A stretch of 50,498 nt of DNA from an uncultured Coriobacteriaceae bacterium (GCA_902790135.1 CADAQM010000017.1:1-50498), one strand, 5' to 3'; positions 41,140 to 50,400 are shown, numbered from the stretch's first letter. The notes: generated by a model not told the origin, from the sequence alone. Made by a program: numbers and translations.

Positions 41140-43698
41140 ATGGAATCAAACAAACGTGATAACCGTACGACCAAGCTGGCGGCGTCCCTCGCACTGATGG
41201 CGCTGCTCGCCCTCTCATGCGCAGGCGTGGCCCTTGGCTGGGGCCTTCCCGCGCTGATGGGCGCCCTCGCGAGCACGAGCCTGCTCACCTTGGCCCTGAG
41301 CAGGCAGTCCGCACCTGCCACGCATGACGATGAGTCACAGCCCACAAGCCTCGGGCAGGTCTCCCCTCTCCTGGACGAGCCCGTCCTCGCTGAGGTTACG
41401 CCCGAGACTCGCGCCACAGAGGACGATGAGATTCAAACGGTTGAAGAGGTCATCTCCCCGGCAACAACCCACGACCTTGCAGGAGGGGCACCGACAGCCG
41501 AGGAAGCCGCGCCGGAGAGTTTGGCACTCACGCCAGCGGAGGAGCTCGCCGCGGACATCGCCAAGGAGCCGCCCACATCCCGCCTGGACTTTCCCGCTCT
41601 CGCCGAGCGCATCACCAACGCCGCCAACCCCGTGCCCGAGCTCAAGCGCTTTGTGGGAGACATCCGCACGCGCGAGGCCGAGGCCGAGCAGCGCCCAAAC
41701 GAGGCCCCTTCCGAGCTCGAGCGCTATGCGGCACGAATGCTCGAGGAGGCAGGGCTCTTTGAGGCGGACCCCGAGCTTCCCTCGCTCACGGCGGTGCAGT
41801 TGAAGTCATCGCACCTCATCTACCTGCGCTGCAAGGAGCGCAACCTGCCGTATCTTGCAAAGCTGCGCATACTCAAGCTCGAGAGCGCCATCAACGCGAT
41901 TTGCTTTGCCTCCATCTCGCTTTCCGAGGATGCCACGCAGGAGGAGGCCTACCAGCTCAACCAGGGGCTGGCGCGCTCCATCGTGGCACAGGCGCATCCC
42001 ATCGACGAGCCGCTTGGCTCGCCCGACGACGACAACTGGCCCGAGGGCGAGTGGAGCGTGCGCTACGGCATCTCGCAGGCCATCGAGACGATCCAGCTCC
42101 CCTACCGGCTCTCCGCACGCTACCGCACCAACGTCGCCGACGGCAACGTGGCGATCGAGATCCAGCTCACTCCCGCCGAGGTGTTCCCCTCCTCGTGCTA
42201 CGTCGATGGTCTCGGCATCGTCCCCACCACCGGTGACATGCGCCAACGCGCCTCGGCAGACTACGCCCTGCGTCTGGCGCTCCTGCTCGCCGCAAGCGCC
42301 TTCCGCTGCTCGGAGCGCATCCGCCATGTGTGGGTCGCCGCCGTCCTCGACACGCCGTCGCGCCGCAACTGCTACTACTGCGTCGACTTCGACCGCTGGC
42401 GCTTCTCGCGCATCGACCTCACCGACCTGGGAGACCTCACCGAGACCTACCGCTCCTTCGCGCCGCTCATGCGCTACGAGGACGGCTGGCTGCGGCCCGT
42501 GCGCCAGAGCTTCCACCTGGAGGAGGAGCGCTTCTGCCCGAGCAGGCGCTACGTGCCGGTGTCGCTCTCGTCGCGTCGCCTCGACGGGCACGTTGCCCAG
42601 TCCCTCGGCACGAACCACGTCTCCGGCCTCGCCATCGAGGAGTCAGACAGCCGCGCCCTGGTGGCAAGCGCCATCATGCTGCGCCTCGCGCCCGAGGACG
42701 ACGCCAAGTCCACGCAAAAGAACGTCCGCGCGGTCATGGAGCTCGCCGGCGATGACCCCGACCCCACCGTGCGCGAGGCCGCAGAGCGCGTGGTGCGCGG
42801 CCTCGTCGACGGGTCGCTGCACGCGGACGCCCTGACCATCGGCGAGGAGTTCGTCCGTGGCGACGAGCTCACGCGCGCGATCGACTCCGCCAAGGCGCTC
42901 ATCATGCAGCAGAAGCCGGGCAAGGCCCGTCAGGCGATCGAGCCCCTGCTCGCGCGCATTGACGAGGCGGGCGTCTATGCGGACACCCCCTCGGTCGTCT
43001 ACCGCTTCTTCAGCTCCTACGTCGAGCGGGCGCTCTACAACCGCCTCCATGCCGACGAGGAGCAGCGCGCCACCGTGATGCTCGTACCGGACGCCTACTA
43101 CGAGGCGCATCTGCTTGTCTCTGTCACCTACCTCATGGAGGGGCAGGGAGAGCAGGCTCTCACCCACGCCCAGCGCATGGTGGAGCTCGCCCCGCTCGAC
43201 GCCCGCGCGCGCCTGCACATCGTCAAGTGCCTGGAGGTCCTCGACCGCGACGACGAGGCCATAGAGCAGCTCAGACAGCTTCTGGAGAGGGCCTACGAGC
43301 CCCAGGGGGCTGGTTACGGCTACTATCGCATGGCCTTCTTCCAATGGAAGCAGGGCAACGTAAACGCCGCCCAGGCATGCTACAAGAGCGCCATGCACCT
43401 CATCCCCAGCATCCTTGCGGTAATGAGCATGGAGATGTCCGTCCTCTACCTGCAGAATCCCGACATGGTCCAAGACGACATGGAGCCCGAGGCCATCGAG
43501 GGGATTCTGCGCGCCAACGACATACCCATAGCGCCGACCGAGCACACCTGCGAGCTCTTCTACGACTGCGCCCGCGCCTCGCTCGACGCGGAGGTCTTCC
43601 CCGTGGCGCGCAACTTCGCCCACATCATGGGCTCCTTCATGGGAGACGACATCATCGCAGGCGTCATCCGCTCGCTCGAGGACGAGCCCGATCATTAG
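41140..43698 (+). CDS. Membrane-anchored TPR-like protein, uncharacterised
   Basis: 852 aa. Near the N-terminus two close hydrophobic stretches (about 11-46, ALMALLALSCAGVALGWG then GALASTSLLTLAL) form a TM hairpin or anchor. A Glu/Thr/Pro-rich linker (about 55-150) follows, then a unique central region (about 150-560) with YYCVDFDRWRFSRIDL. The C-terminal third is helical with TPR-like pairs (VTYLMEGQGEQALTHAQRMVELAPLDARA). Family not recognised; it may be a scaffold for an envelope complex. ATG 41140 is chosen as first before the TM segment, but no SD is visible, so the start is uncertain. About 160 bp upstream is gene-free. Confidence 0.72.
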   Translation: MESNKRDNRTTKLAASLALMALLALSCAGVALGWGLPALMGALASTSLLTLALSRQSAPATHDDESQPTSLGQVSPLLDEPVLAEVTPETRATEDDEIQTVEEVISPATTHDLAGGAPTAEEAAPESLALTPAEELAADIAKEPPTSRLDFPALAERITNAANPVPELKRFVGDIRTREAEAEQRPNEAPSELERYAARMLEEAGLFEADPELPSLTAVQLKSSHLIYLRCKERNLPYLAKLRILKLESAINAICFASISLSEDATQEEAYQLNQGLARSIVAQAHPIDEPLGSPDDDNWPEGEWSVRYGISQAIETIQLPYRLSARYRTNVADGNVAIEIQLTPAEVFPSSCYVDGLGIVPTTGDMRQRASADYALRLALLLAASAFRCSERIRHVWVAAVLDTPSRRNCYYCVDFDRWRFSRIDLTDLGDLTETYRSFAPLMRYEDGWLRPVRQSFHLEEERFCPSRRYVPVSLSSRRLDGHVAQSLGTNHVSGLAIEESDSRALVASAIMLRLAPEDDAKSTQKNVRAVMELAGDDPDPTVREAAERVVRGLVDGSLHADALTIGEEFVRGDELTRAIDSAKALIMQQKPGKARQAIEPLLARIDEAGVYADTPSVVYRFFSSYVERALYNRLHADEEQRATVMLVPDAYYEAHLLVSVTYLMEGQGEQALTHAQRMVELAPLDARARLHIVKCLEVLDRDDEAIEQLRQLLERAYEPQGAGYGYYRMAFFQWKQGNVNAAQACYKSAMHLIPSILAVMSMEMSVLYLQNPDMVQDDMEPEAIEGILRANDIPIAPTEHTCELFYDCARASLDAEVFPVARNFAHIMGSFMGDDIIAGVIRSLEDEPDH

Positions 43699-43845
43699 GG
43701 GCAGCATCCCACACGGCAGACCGAACGCCCATGTAAAGGCGCGTTTTCCAAGTGTGGTACGTGCGCGTCGCGGCGTGAACGAACTGCTACCATACAAGTA
43801 CCCTGACACGAGGGCGTATTTGCCACCCGACGAGAAGGAGGAGAC

Positions 43846-44103
43846 ATGGACACGCGCGTCGCTGTCATCGGCATCATCGTGGAGGACGAGAACTCGGTCG
43901 AGCGACTCAACGAGACGCTTCACGAGTATGGTCCCTACATCGTGGGACGCATGGGCATCCCCTACCGCGCCAAGGGCATCAACATCATCAGCATTGCCAT
44001 CGACGCGCCGCAGGACGTCATCTCGGCACTCGCAGGCAAGGTGGGCAACCTGCCGGGCGTGAGCGCCAAGACGGCCTACTCCAACTTCTTCACCGAGGCG
44101 TAG
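43846..44103 (+). CDS. TM1266-type iron-only hydrogenase system regulator
   Basis: 85 aa ACT/NikR-C-like alpha-beta protein (VAVIGIIVEDENSVERLNETLHEYG, then MGIPYRAKGINIISI as landmarks). This family occurs almost only beside [FeFe]-hydrogenase maturation genes and is presumed to be a regulatory or accessory protein. AAGGAGGAG lies 5 nt before the ATG. It starts the operon with hydE (11 nt later) and hydF. The roughly 147-bp upstream gap should hold the promoter; I see no sure -10/-35 pair. Confidence 0.88.
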   Translation: MDTRVAVIGIIVEDENSVERLNETLHEYGPYIVGRMGIPYRAKGINIISIAIDAPQDVISALAGKVGNLPGVSAKTAYSNFFTEA

Positions 44104-44114
44104 GGCACACCACC

Positions 44115-45185
44115 ATGGACCGTATGACCAAGGAGCTCATCGACGAGCTCTCCCTTAAGCATGCACTGAGCAAACCGCAGTACCTGCGCCTTCTCGAGGG
44201 CCGCGACGACGAGTCCCAGGCACTCCTAGCCGAGCGGGCAAGCGAGGTGCGCAGGCTCGTGTACGGTGACGAGGTCTTCGTACGCGGGCTGATCGAGATC
44301 TCGAGCATCTGCAAGAACGACTGCTACTACTGCGGGCTTCGGGCGAGCAACGCCAGCTGCGAGCGCTACCGCCTCGACCCCGAGGTCATCGAGCGCTGTG
44401 CGGACGAGGGCTACGAGCTGGGATTTCGCACCTTCGTGCTGCAGGGCGGAGAAGACCTGTGGTTCACTGACGAGCGCCTCGGCGAAATCGTGCGCTCCAT
44501 AAAGCAAGCCCATCCCGACTGCGCCATCACGCTCTCCATGGGCGAGCGCACGCGTGAGAGCTACCAAGCACTCTTTGACGCCGGCGCCGACCGCTACCTT
44601 CTGCGTCACGAGACGGCCGACCGCGGCCACTACGCGATGCTGCACCCCGAGGCAATGTCCTGGGACAATCGCATGCGCTGCCTGCGCGACCTGCGCGAGG
44701 TGGGCTACGCCGTGGGCTGTGGCTTCATGGTGGGCTCCCCCTACCAGACCCTCGAGCACCTAACGACCGACCTTGCCTTCATCCAGGACTTCCATCCCGA
44801 GATGTGCGGCATCGGCCCCTTCGTGCCTCACCACGCCACCCAGTTCGCCCACGAGCCAGGAGGCTCGGTCGAGCTCACGCTCTATCTGCTCTCCATCCTC
44901 AGGCTCATGCATCCAGACATGCTCATACCAGCCACCACAGCCCTGGGCACCCTCGACCCGCGTGGGCGCGAGAAGGGCATGCTTGCAGGGGCAAACGTGG
45001 TCATGCCCAACCTCTCCCCCGTCGGGGTCCGCAAGAAGTACGAGCTCTATGACAACAAGATCTGCACGGGCGAGGAAGCGGCCGAGTGCCGCGGTTGCCT
45101 GTCCATGCGCATGCTCTCGGTCGGCTACCGCGTGGTGGTCGACCGCGGAGATAGGCGCCCCTACGTGCCAGCCACAACCTCCTAG
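44115..45185 (+). CDS. hydE: [FeFe] hydrogenase H-cluster radical SAM maturase HydE
   Basis: 356 aa. The radical-SAM cluster motif CKNDCYYC has C66, C70 and C73, followed by GLR. The GGE-like motif is in LQGGEDLWFTDE. HydE acts in the cytoplasm to build the dithiomethylamine-bearing diiron subcluster of the H-cluster. Full family length with a BATS-type C-terminus (ATTALGTLDPRGREKGMLAG). It lies 11 nt after the TM1266-type gene and 8 nt before hydF. Confidence 0.94.
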   Translation: MDRMTKELIDELSLKHALSKPQYLRLLEGRDDESQALLAERASEVRRLVYGDEVFVRGLIEISSICKNDCYYCGLRASNASCERYRLDPEVIERCADEGYELGFRTFVLQGGEDLWFTDERLGEIVRSIKQAHPDCAITLSMGERTRESYQALFDAGADRYLLRHETADRGHYAMLHPEAMSWDNRMRCLRDLREVGYAVGCGFMVGSPYQTLEHLTTDLAFIQDFHPEMCGIGPFVPHHATQFAHEPGGSVELTLYLLSILRLMHPDMLIPATTALGTLDPRGREKGMLAGANVVMPNLSPVGVRKKYELYDNKICTGEEAAECRGCLSMRMLSVGYRVVVDRGDRRPYVPATTS

Positions 45186-45193
45186 GAGCGACC

Positions 45194-46399
45194 ATGAGCC
45201 TCAATGACACGCCTTCGAGCGAGCGCACACAAATAGGCTTCTTTGGCGTGCGCAACGCCGGAAAGTCCAGCCTCGTTAACGCCGTCACCGGCCAGGACCT
45301 CGCCGTGGTCTCCGACGTGGCGGGGACAACCACCGACGCTGTCCGCAAGGCCATGGAGCTCTTGCCGCTCGGGCCTGTGGTCATCATCGACACCCCGGGC
45401 ATCGACGACGAGGGGGCACTCGGCGAGGAGCGCGTGCGTCGCACCGGGCGCGTCCTGCGCCAGTGCGACATCGCCGTGCTGGTGATTGATGACACCCGTG
45501 GCCCCCAGCGGGCTGATCGCGAGCTCATGGGCCTCTTCGAGGAGCGCAAGGTGCCCTACGTGCTGGCCTACAACAAGGCCGACCTCGTCGAGGGCGAGCA
45601 CGCGCTGCCCGAGAACGCCCTCGCCGTCAGTGCGCTCACGGGAGCGGGGGTGCATGAGCTCAAGGAGCGTCTCGCGCACATCGCCGCACGTACGGAGCCC
45701 CACCGTCGTCTCATCGCAGACCTGCTCGACGAGGGCGACGTGGTGATTCTGGTCGTCCCCATCGACAGCTCCGCACCCAAGGGCAGGCTCATACTCCCCC
45801 AGCAGATGGTCATCCGCGACATCCTTGACTGCCATGCCACCTGCCTGGTCTGCCAGCCGCAGGAGCTCTCCTCCTCCATAGCCGCGCTGGCCGCTCCCCC
45901 GCGCCTCGTGGTGACCGACTCCCAGGCCTTTGCCCAGGTGGCACCCGCGGTGCCGCGAGAGATACCGCTGACCTCGTTCTCCATCCTCATGGCTCGTTAC
46001 AAGGGCAGCCTCGAGCCCTTCGTGCGCGGGGCAGCCGCTCTCAGGTCCGTAACCAGCGAGAGCCATGTCCTTATCAGCGAGGGATGCACCCATCACCGCC
46101 AGTGCGAAGACATCGGCACGGTCAAGATACCGCGGCTGCTCAGGCGCTACGCCAGCTCTGAGCCCGAGTTCTCCTTCACCTCTGGCACTGGCTTCCCGGA
46201 CAGCCTCGAGGGTGTCGATCTCATAATCCACTGTGGAGCCTGCATGCTCAACGACCGTGAGGTGGCCCATCGCGTGAGCCAGGCACAGGCAGCCGGCATC
46301 CCCATCGTCAACTACGGCATGGCGCTTGCCGCCATGAACGGCATGCTGGCACGCACGCTCGAGCCCTTCCCCGAGGTCGCGGAGATACTCGAGGGCTAG
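45194..46399 (+). CDS. hydF: [FeFe] hydrogenase maturation GTPase HydF
   Basis: 401 aa. G1 loop GVRNAGKSS at 18-26, G3 DTPGIDD, G4 YNKADL. The C-terminal domain carries the [4Fe-4S] ligands: a CxH in EGCTHHRQC and HCGAC about 50 residues later. HydF is the scaffold that carries the diiron precursor to apo-hydrogenase. The gene ends the operon; 36 bp later the convergent fusion gene ends. hydG and the hydrogenase itself are not in the window. Confidence 0.95.
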   Translation: MSLNDTPSSERTQIGFFGVRNAGKSSLVNAVTGQDLAVVSDVAGTTTDAVRKAMELLPLGPVVIIDTPGIDDEGALGEERVRRTGRVLRQCDIAVLVIDDTRGPQRADRELMGLFEERKVPYVLAYNKADLVEGEHALPENALAVSALTGAGVHELKERLAHIAARTEPHRRLIADLLDEGDVVILVVPIDSSAPKGRLILPQQMVIRDILDCHATCLVCQPQELSSSIAALAAPPRLVVTDSQAFAQVAPAVPREIPLTSFSILMARYKGSLEPFVRGAAALRSVTSESHVLISEGCTHHRQCEDIGTVKIPRLLRRYASSEPEFSFTSGTGFPDSLEGVDLIIHCGACMLNDREVAHRVSQAQAAGIPIVNYGMALAAMNGMLARTLEPFPEVAEILEG

Positions 46400-46435
46400 T
46401 AGCAGCTTGGGTTCAAATGAGGCGAGAGGCGTCTC

Positions 46436-48649
46436 TCACCACTTGCGGTGCGGGCGCGGATGGTCCAGCTTGTCGATGCAGAGCGCCAGCTCGCCCAGGA
46501 ACACCAGCTCGCGATGGTCCTCTATCCAGATGAGCTCCGGGATGTACTGCTCCGGAATCGTCTTTGCCAGCTCCGCGTGCAGGGCATCCATGTCGCTCAC
46601 CAGGGCAACCGCCACGTAGATCGCGTCGGGCGAGATCGTGCAGATGCTCGCCGAGAGATACGCGGCGACGATCTCGCGCATGCCCTCGTAGGTCCATACC
46701 AACTCGTGCGTCTTGCCAGAGTAGGTGAAGCGCTTGGTGAGCGGCGTCAGCTCGCCCGCATAGTTGAGACGTCCCTTAGACAGGTGCCCGTCGACCACGA
46801 TGCCCTCTCCACACGCCACGTTGCCGGTGCGCTGCACGTGGAAGACAACCGTGTCGTAGTCGTTCTGGGACATGTAGCAGCCCATGGCGGCAGCGTTGGA
46901 GTTGTTGTCGATGTAGACCTCGATCCCGTAGCGCTCCTCGAGCTTGCGACCCATGTCGTAGTCGCGGGTGTCGTCGTTGGGCATCGAGATGGAGTTGCGG
47001 TTGATGACACCGGGCAGGGCGATGCCGATGGCATCGAGCGTGCTCACATCCCACCCGTCGAGCTTGACCGTGGCAAGCGCGTCCTCGATGTCACGGAAGT
47101 CCACGTGGCGCTTGTAGACGGTACCGTCAAGCGCAACATGCTTGTTGGCAAAGATGCGGTAGCTGATGATCTGCGAATGGACGCGACGGATGACCGTGAT
47201 GACCATGACGTCCTTGCTCTTGTCGATGGGCCGCACCAGCTGCACCGTAGCGCCCGCCTCGTCCTGATGGATGCCTTCCGACATGGCGTCGAGGAGCAGC
47301 CGCATGGTGGCCTTGACGTCAAAGCTTGCAAAGATCTGGTCGGGGATCTCGATGACCGTCGAGTTGGGGAAGGCACGGCGGGCGTCCTTGTAGCGGTAGC
47401 CCATCTGCGGCGCGATCATGACCACGTCGTAGCGGTCGCCCCGCTCGATGGCACTGTCGAGCGGCATCGCAGAGAAGACGTAGTTGAGCGAGAGCTTCTC
47501 CGCAAGCGCATGCATCCTGTTCTCGTAGATCGTCGTCGTGATACCCGCGGCGCAGCAGAGCAGCACGCGCGTCATGCCGCGCATGTCGGTGCGGTCGAGG
47601 ACCTCGGCCATCTCGAGGAAGAGCTCCTGGGCGCGCAGCTCGTCGTCGAGCTCGAAGCGCACGCGGAACATCGGGGCGCCGTCGGTCTTGCGCGTGATGT
47701 GCATCTCCACGATCTCGGGGTCGTCGCCCCGTGGATGGAAAATCATCTTGCCAAACATGGTGTTGGTGGCAAGGCGGATGTGCTCGTTGTCCTCCCAGGT
47801 GATGGTACAGCCGTCGATCTGGCGCGAGAGCACCCACTCGCGATAACGCTGACCTGCGCCATTGACGCCAATCCAGGACTCGCTGCAGTACGGCAGGTGA
47901 CGGTGCACGCTGCCATCGGGCAGCTCGCCGAGTCGCACGATCTGGTTGTATATCTCCGCATGCTGGCGGTCGCGCAGCATCATGTCATCGTGATAGTGAC
48001 CGGCGTACCAGATCTTGAGTCGATTCTTGTCGAGACGATCGTCCACCTGCTGCAGGAAGGCAGACAGCTCGTCGTCCTGCTCGCGACTCGGATCGTAGTG
48101 GCGCACCATCGCATGGCGGCGCAGCTTGCGCGGAACATCGTGGGTGAAGACGTAGTCAATCTGCCAGTTGACCCGCTCGAGGTTCGCGAGCGCAGTCTCG
48201 TACTCCTTCTTGCTGGGTATCTCGCGGGGCCACCAAGACTTGCCTGGCGTACGCCCGCCAATGTCGTGCGAAGGCGCGCCGCCCATGCAGAACCAACGGC
48301 CGAACTTGCCCATCTCGTAGACCTGCCCGCGCAGCAGATGCAGGATGTGCTTGGTCCCAGGGATGCGCGAGACCCGTCCGCCGCGCCATTCGCAGGTGGG
48401 GAAACTGTCGAGAAGGTCGTAGTTCTCGTGGTTGCCGTCGATGAACAGGGTGGTCCAAGGCCTCGAGTCGAGCCAGTCCATGAAGAACTTCTCCTCGAGG
48501 GTGGGAGGATCGGTCCACACCAGGCCAAAGTCACCACAGATGACCAGATAGTCGCTCTTGCGCAGCTTCTCACCCAAAGGCCAGCGCTCTGGCGTGAGCT
48601 TGCCGATGTCGATCCACCCGTGTATGTCGCCCGTTACAAAGACAGCCAT
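46436..48649 (-). CDS. Three-domain fusion: metallophosphoesterase, PTS EIIB-like, ROK-like
   Basis: 737 aa in one frame. Residues 1-240 are a calcineurin-like phosphoesterase with all metal motifs: GDIHG (7-11), GD (39-40), GNHE (72-75), FTHD (168-171) and GHYH (217-220). Residues about 358-460 match a lactose/cellobiose-type PTS EIIB: RVLLCCAAGITTT, where C366 is the likely phospho-cysteine, then VVMIAPQMGYRYKDA. Residues about 475-737 are ROK-like: IGIALPGVINRNS (541-553), DNNSNAAAMG (581-590) and YAGELTPL (630-637). The ROK part lacks the DxGGT phosphate loop, and the NDAN catalytic aspartate is Asn, suggesting a pseudokinase or sugar sensor. It is 23 nt downstream of mupG in a PTS operon. 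Overall function unknown. Confidence 0.85.
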   Translation of the reverse strand: MAVFVTGDIHGWIDIGKLTPERWPLGEKLRKSDYLVICGDFGLVWTDPPTLEEKFFMDWLDSRPWTTLFIDGNHENYDLLDSFPTCEWRGGRVSRIPGTKHILHLLRGQVYEMGKFGRWFCMGGAPSHDIGGRTPGKSWWPREIPSKKEYETALANLERVNWQIDYVFTHDVPRKLRRHAMVRHYDPSREQDDELSAFLQQVDDRLDKNRLKIWYAGHYHDDMMLRDRQHAEIYNQIVRLGELPDGSVHRHLPYCSESWIGVNGAGQRYREWVLSRQIDGCTITWEDNEHIRLATNTMFGKMIFHPRGDDPEIVEMHITRKTDGAPMFRVRFELDDELRAQELFLEMAEVLDRTDMRGMTRVLLCCAAGITTTIYENRMHALAEKLSLNYVFSAMPLDSAIERGDRYDVVMIAPQMGYRYKDARRAFPNSTVIEIPDQIFASFDVKATMRLLLDAMSEGIHQDEAGATVQLVRPIDKSKDVMVITVIRRVHSQIISYRIFANKHVALDGTVYKRHVDFRDIEDALATVKLDGWDVSTLDAIGIALPGVINRNSISMPNDDTRDYDMGRKLEERYGIEVYIDNNSNAAAMGCYMSQNDYDTVVFHVQRTGNVACGEGIVVDGHLSKGRLNYAGELTPLTKRFTYSGKTHELVWTYEGMREIVAAYLSASICTISPDAIYVAVALVSDMDALHAELAKTIPEQYIPELIWIEDHRELVFLGELALCIDKLDHPRPHRKW

Positions 48650-48672
48650 GTCAGTATCACCCTACAGATATG

Positions 48673-49866
48673 CTAACCCCTGATCGGCAGGAAGACCACC
48701 GCGTCTCCGTCAGCGACGAGGTCGAACATCCCCATCTCCTCGGCATCGATGCGCGCCACGAGGTTGCGGGTCCCGTCGTCCACAATCGGCTCGAGCACGA
48801 CCTGCACCTCGCCCGCATAGTGCTTGTAGTTGTCGTTGACGATCACCACGTCACCTCGCACGAAGTGGCTACCCACGTGCCTGCGCGGAGCGATGGTCTC
48901 AGCGGCATATGCTATACGCTCGATGCGCGTGCGCCAGATCAGCTCGGAGCTGTCGCCCATGTCGATGTGCGGATAGAAGTCAAAGAGGATCTCGCGCTCG
49001 ACGTCGGTGAGGTCGTAGAGGGGCTCGACGCGCACCTTCTTCTGGCGCGTCTCGAGGTCGCTCAGGTCGAGGAAGTCAGCGAACTGCGTGAGGGCTGCCG
49101 CCGTCCGCTCGTTCTTGGGCGTGGTGTCGACGGGTGCCAAGGCCTCGGCCACCGCGGCAAGCTCGGCCTCCGTGGCGTAGGCGTTGCCGAAGAGGATGTC
49201 CGTCACGTTGCCCGTGGCGGCCATGATGCGTGCCTGCAGGTCCGCCGGATAGTCGCGCAGGCGCTCCACCGTCGGCAGCCCGCAGGTGGCATCCCACACG
49301 CCATGGGTGCCGGGCGCCTGCGAGGCGACAAAGGCCCCCACACGGATGCCCAGGGGAGCCAGACGCGCGTTGACAGCCTGGAACTTGTCCCACCTGAAGC
49401 CCGTGTAGCGCTGCGGGTAGAAGTTGTGGCACGCGAGGATGCGGTTCTTGTCCACGCCGCGCGCGACCAGCTCCTCTATGGCCGCAGGCTCGAGGGCGGA
49501 CGCATTGTACTCGATCTTGATGCCATAAGGATTGTTGAGCATCTCGAAGTTCTCGTCAGAACCATAGGCACCGTCCATGCGCAGGATGTCCGCCTTGATG
49601 CCGTCAAAGACGGAGAGGTCTGCCGGCGTTGCCCCAAGCCGGGCGAGACACTCTGGATTGACGTCGAGGGCAACCTCCATGCCCACCTCATGGGCGACGC
49701 GATCGAGGTCGTTGAAGTACGCCAGCACCTCCTCGGGCGTGCCCTCGACCGAGAACATGCTGGTAAAGATGCGCTTGTATCCATGTTTTGCAGCAAGTCG
49801 CAGGTACTCGGCAATCTCATCAAGCGGACGAATGTCTGGATAGACGGAAACACCAAGCGTAATCAT
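48673..49866 (-). CDS. mupG: MupG-type (DUF871) 6-phospho-glycosidase
   Basis: 397 aa. A TIM-barrel N-terminal domain (LGVSVYPDIRPLDEIAEYL, then KRIFTSMFSVEGTPEEV, HNFYPQRYTGF as landmarks) is followed by a cyclophilin-like C-terminal domain (about 290-397, SHFVRGDVVIVNDNYKHYAGEVQ). MupG cleaves MurNAc-6-phosphate-GlcNAc during peptidoglycan recycling; some members may act on other PTS-imported disaccharide phosphates. GAGGGG lies 6 nt before ATG 49866. Here it follows a lactose/cellobiose-type PTS, so the imported sugar may be a muropeptide-derived disaccharide. That substrate is inference. Confidence 0.88.
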   Translation of the reverse strand: MITLGVSVYPDIRPLDEIAEYLRLAAKHGYKRIFTSMFSVEGTPEEVLAYFNDLDRVAHEVGMEVALDVNPECLARLGATPADLSVFDGIKADILRMDGAYGSDENFEMLNNPYGIKIEYNASALEPAAIEELVARGVDKNRILACHNFYPQRYTGFRWDKFQAVNARLAPLGIRVGAFVASQAPGTHGVWDATCGLPTVERLRDYPADLQARIMAATGNVTDILFGNAYATEAELAAVAEALAPVDTTPKNERTAAALTQFADFLDLSDLETRQKKVRVEPLYDLTDVEREILFDFYPHIDMGDSSELIWRTRIERIAYAAETIAPRRHVGSHFVRGDVVIVNDNYKHYAGEVQVVLEPIVDDGTRNLVARIDAEEMGMFDLVADGDAVVFLPIRG

Positions 49867-49920
49867 GTGACACCCCTCTGTCGGGAAGATACTGCTAACA
49901 GGATACGCAACTATGAGAAG

Positions 49921-49948
49921 AGCGGGAAGGAATCGCTCCCTTCCCGCT
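49921..49948 (-). terminator. Hairpin between ptsIIA and mupG
   Basis: 10-bp stem AGCGGGAAGG / CCTTCCCGCT with an 8-nt loop, 30 nt after the EIIA stop. The minus-strand 3' flank is only CTTCTC, so it may be a partial terminator or a processing hairpin that lowers mupG expression relative to the PTS genes. Confidence 0.6.
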
Positions 49949-49977
49949 CCGAATATTCGACTAATAGTCGGTGAGTC

Positions 49978-50307
49978 TTAGCCAAGCTTCTCGTAGAGCT
50001 CGATGAACTCGACGGCCATCTGCTTGAAGACCTCGCAGCTCATCATCTGGTCCTCTGCGTGGATGAGCAGGAGGCAGACGAGATCGGCGGAGTTCTTGCC
50101 CTCGATGGCAAGCTGAGCCTCCTGGGCGAGAAGCCCAGCGTGAGGATCGTGGGCCTGGGACAGGTAGCCGTCGCCGTCCTTGACGAGGGACTTGGCCACG
50201 TCAAAGTTACCGTCCTTGGCCTCCTGGATGGCGCCAATGTAGTTGGACTTGCAGCCACCAGCAGCGGTGATGATCTGGAACAGTGTGAGCTCGAGCTCCT
50301 CAGTCAT
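49978..50307 (-). CDS. PTS lactose/cellobiose-type EIIA
   Basis: 109 aa, all-helical EIIA-Lac fold. The phospho-histidine is H83 in LLLIHAEDQMM. It carries phosphate from HPr to the EIIB encoded just upstream. ATG 50307 is chosen: AAGGA precedes it by about 7 nt, and the longer reading begins in the untranslated leader. The operon runs EIIB, EIIA, mupG, fusion gene. Confidence 0.93.
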   Translation of the reverse strand: MTEELELTLFQIITAAGGCKSNYIGAIQEAKDGNFDVAKSLVKDGDGYLSQAHDPHAGLLAQEAQLAIEGKNSADLVCLLLIHAEDQMMSCEVFKQMAVEFIELYEKLG

Positions 50308-50357
50308 GGTTCTTTCCTTCTCTTCCCTACTTCTCTCGCATTGCCCTTCCATAAGGA

Positions 50358-50381
50358 ATACCGCCCCCTCAGGGGCGGTAT
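50358..50381. promoter_or_regulatory. Perfect hairpin in the EIIB-EIIA gap
   Basis: 10-bp arms ATACCGCCCC / GGGGCGGTAT around a CTCA loop, between the EIIB stop and the EIIA leader. There is no T run, so it is more likely an mRNA-stabilising or processing stem than a terminator. Confidence 0.55.
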
Positions 50382-50400
50382 ATCCTGTATATGGTATGTA

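Noticed and set aside
46448..48676. 742-aa plus-strand ORF opposite the three-domain fusion
   Set aside because: Exact complement of a gene with intact phosphoesterase and EIIB motifs; repetitive Val/His/Asp/Arg composition shows it is a shadow.
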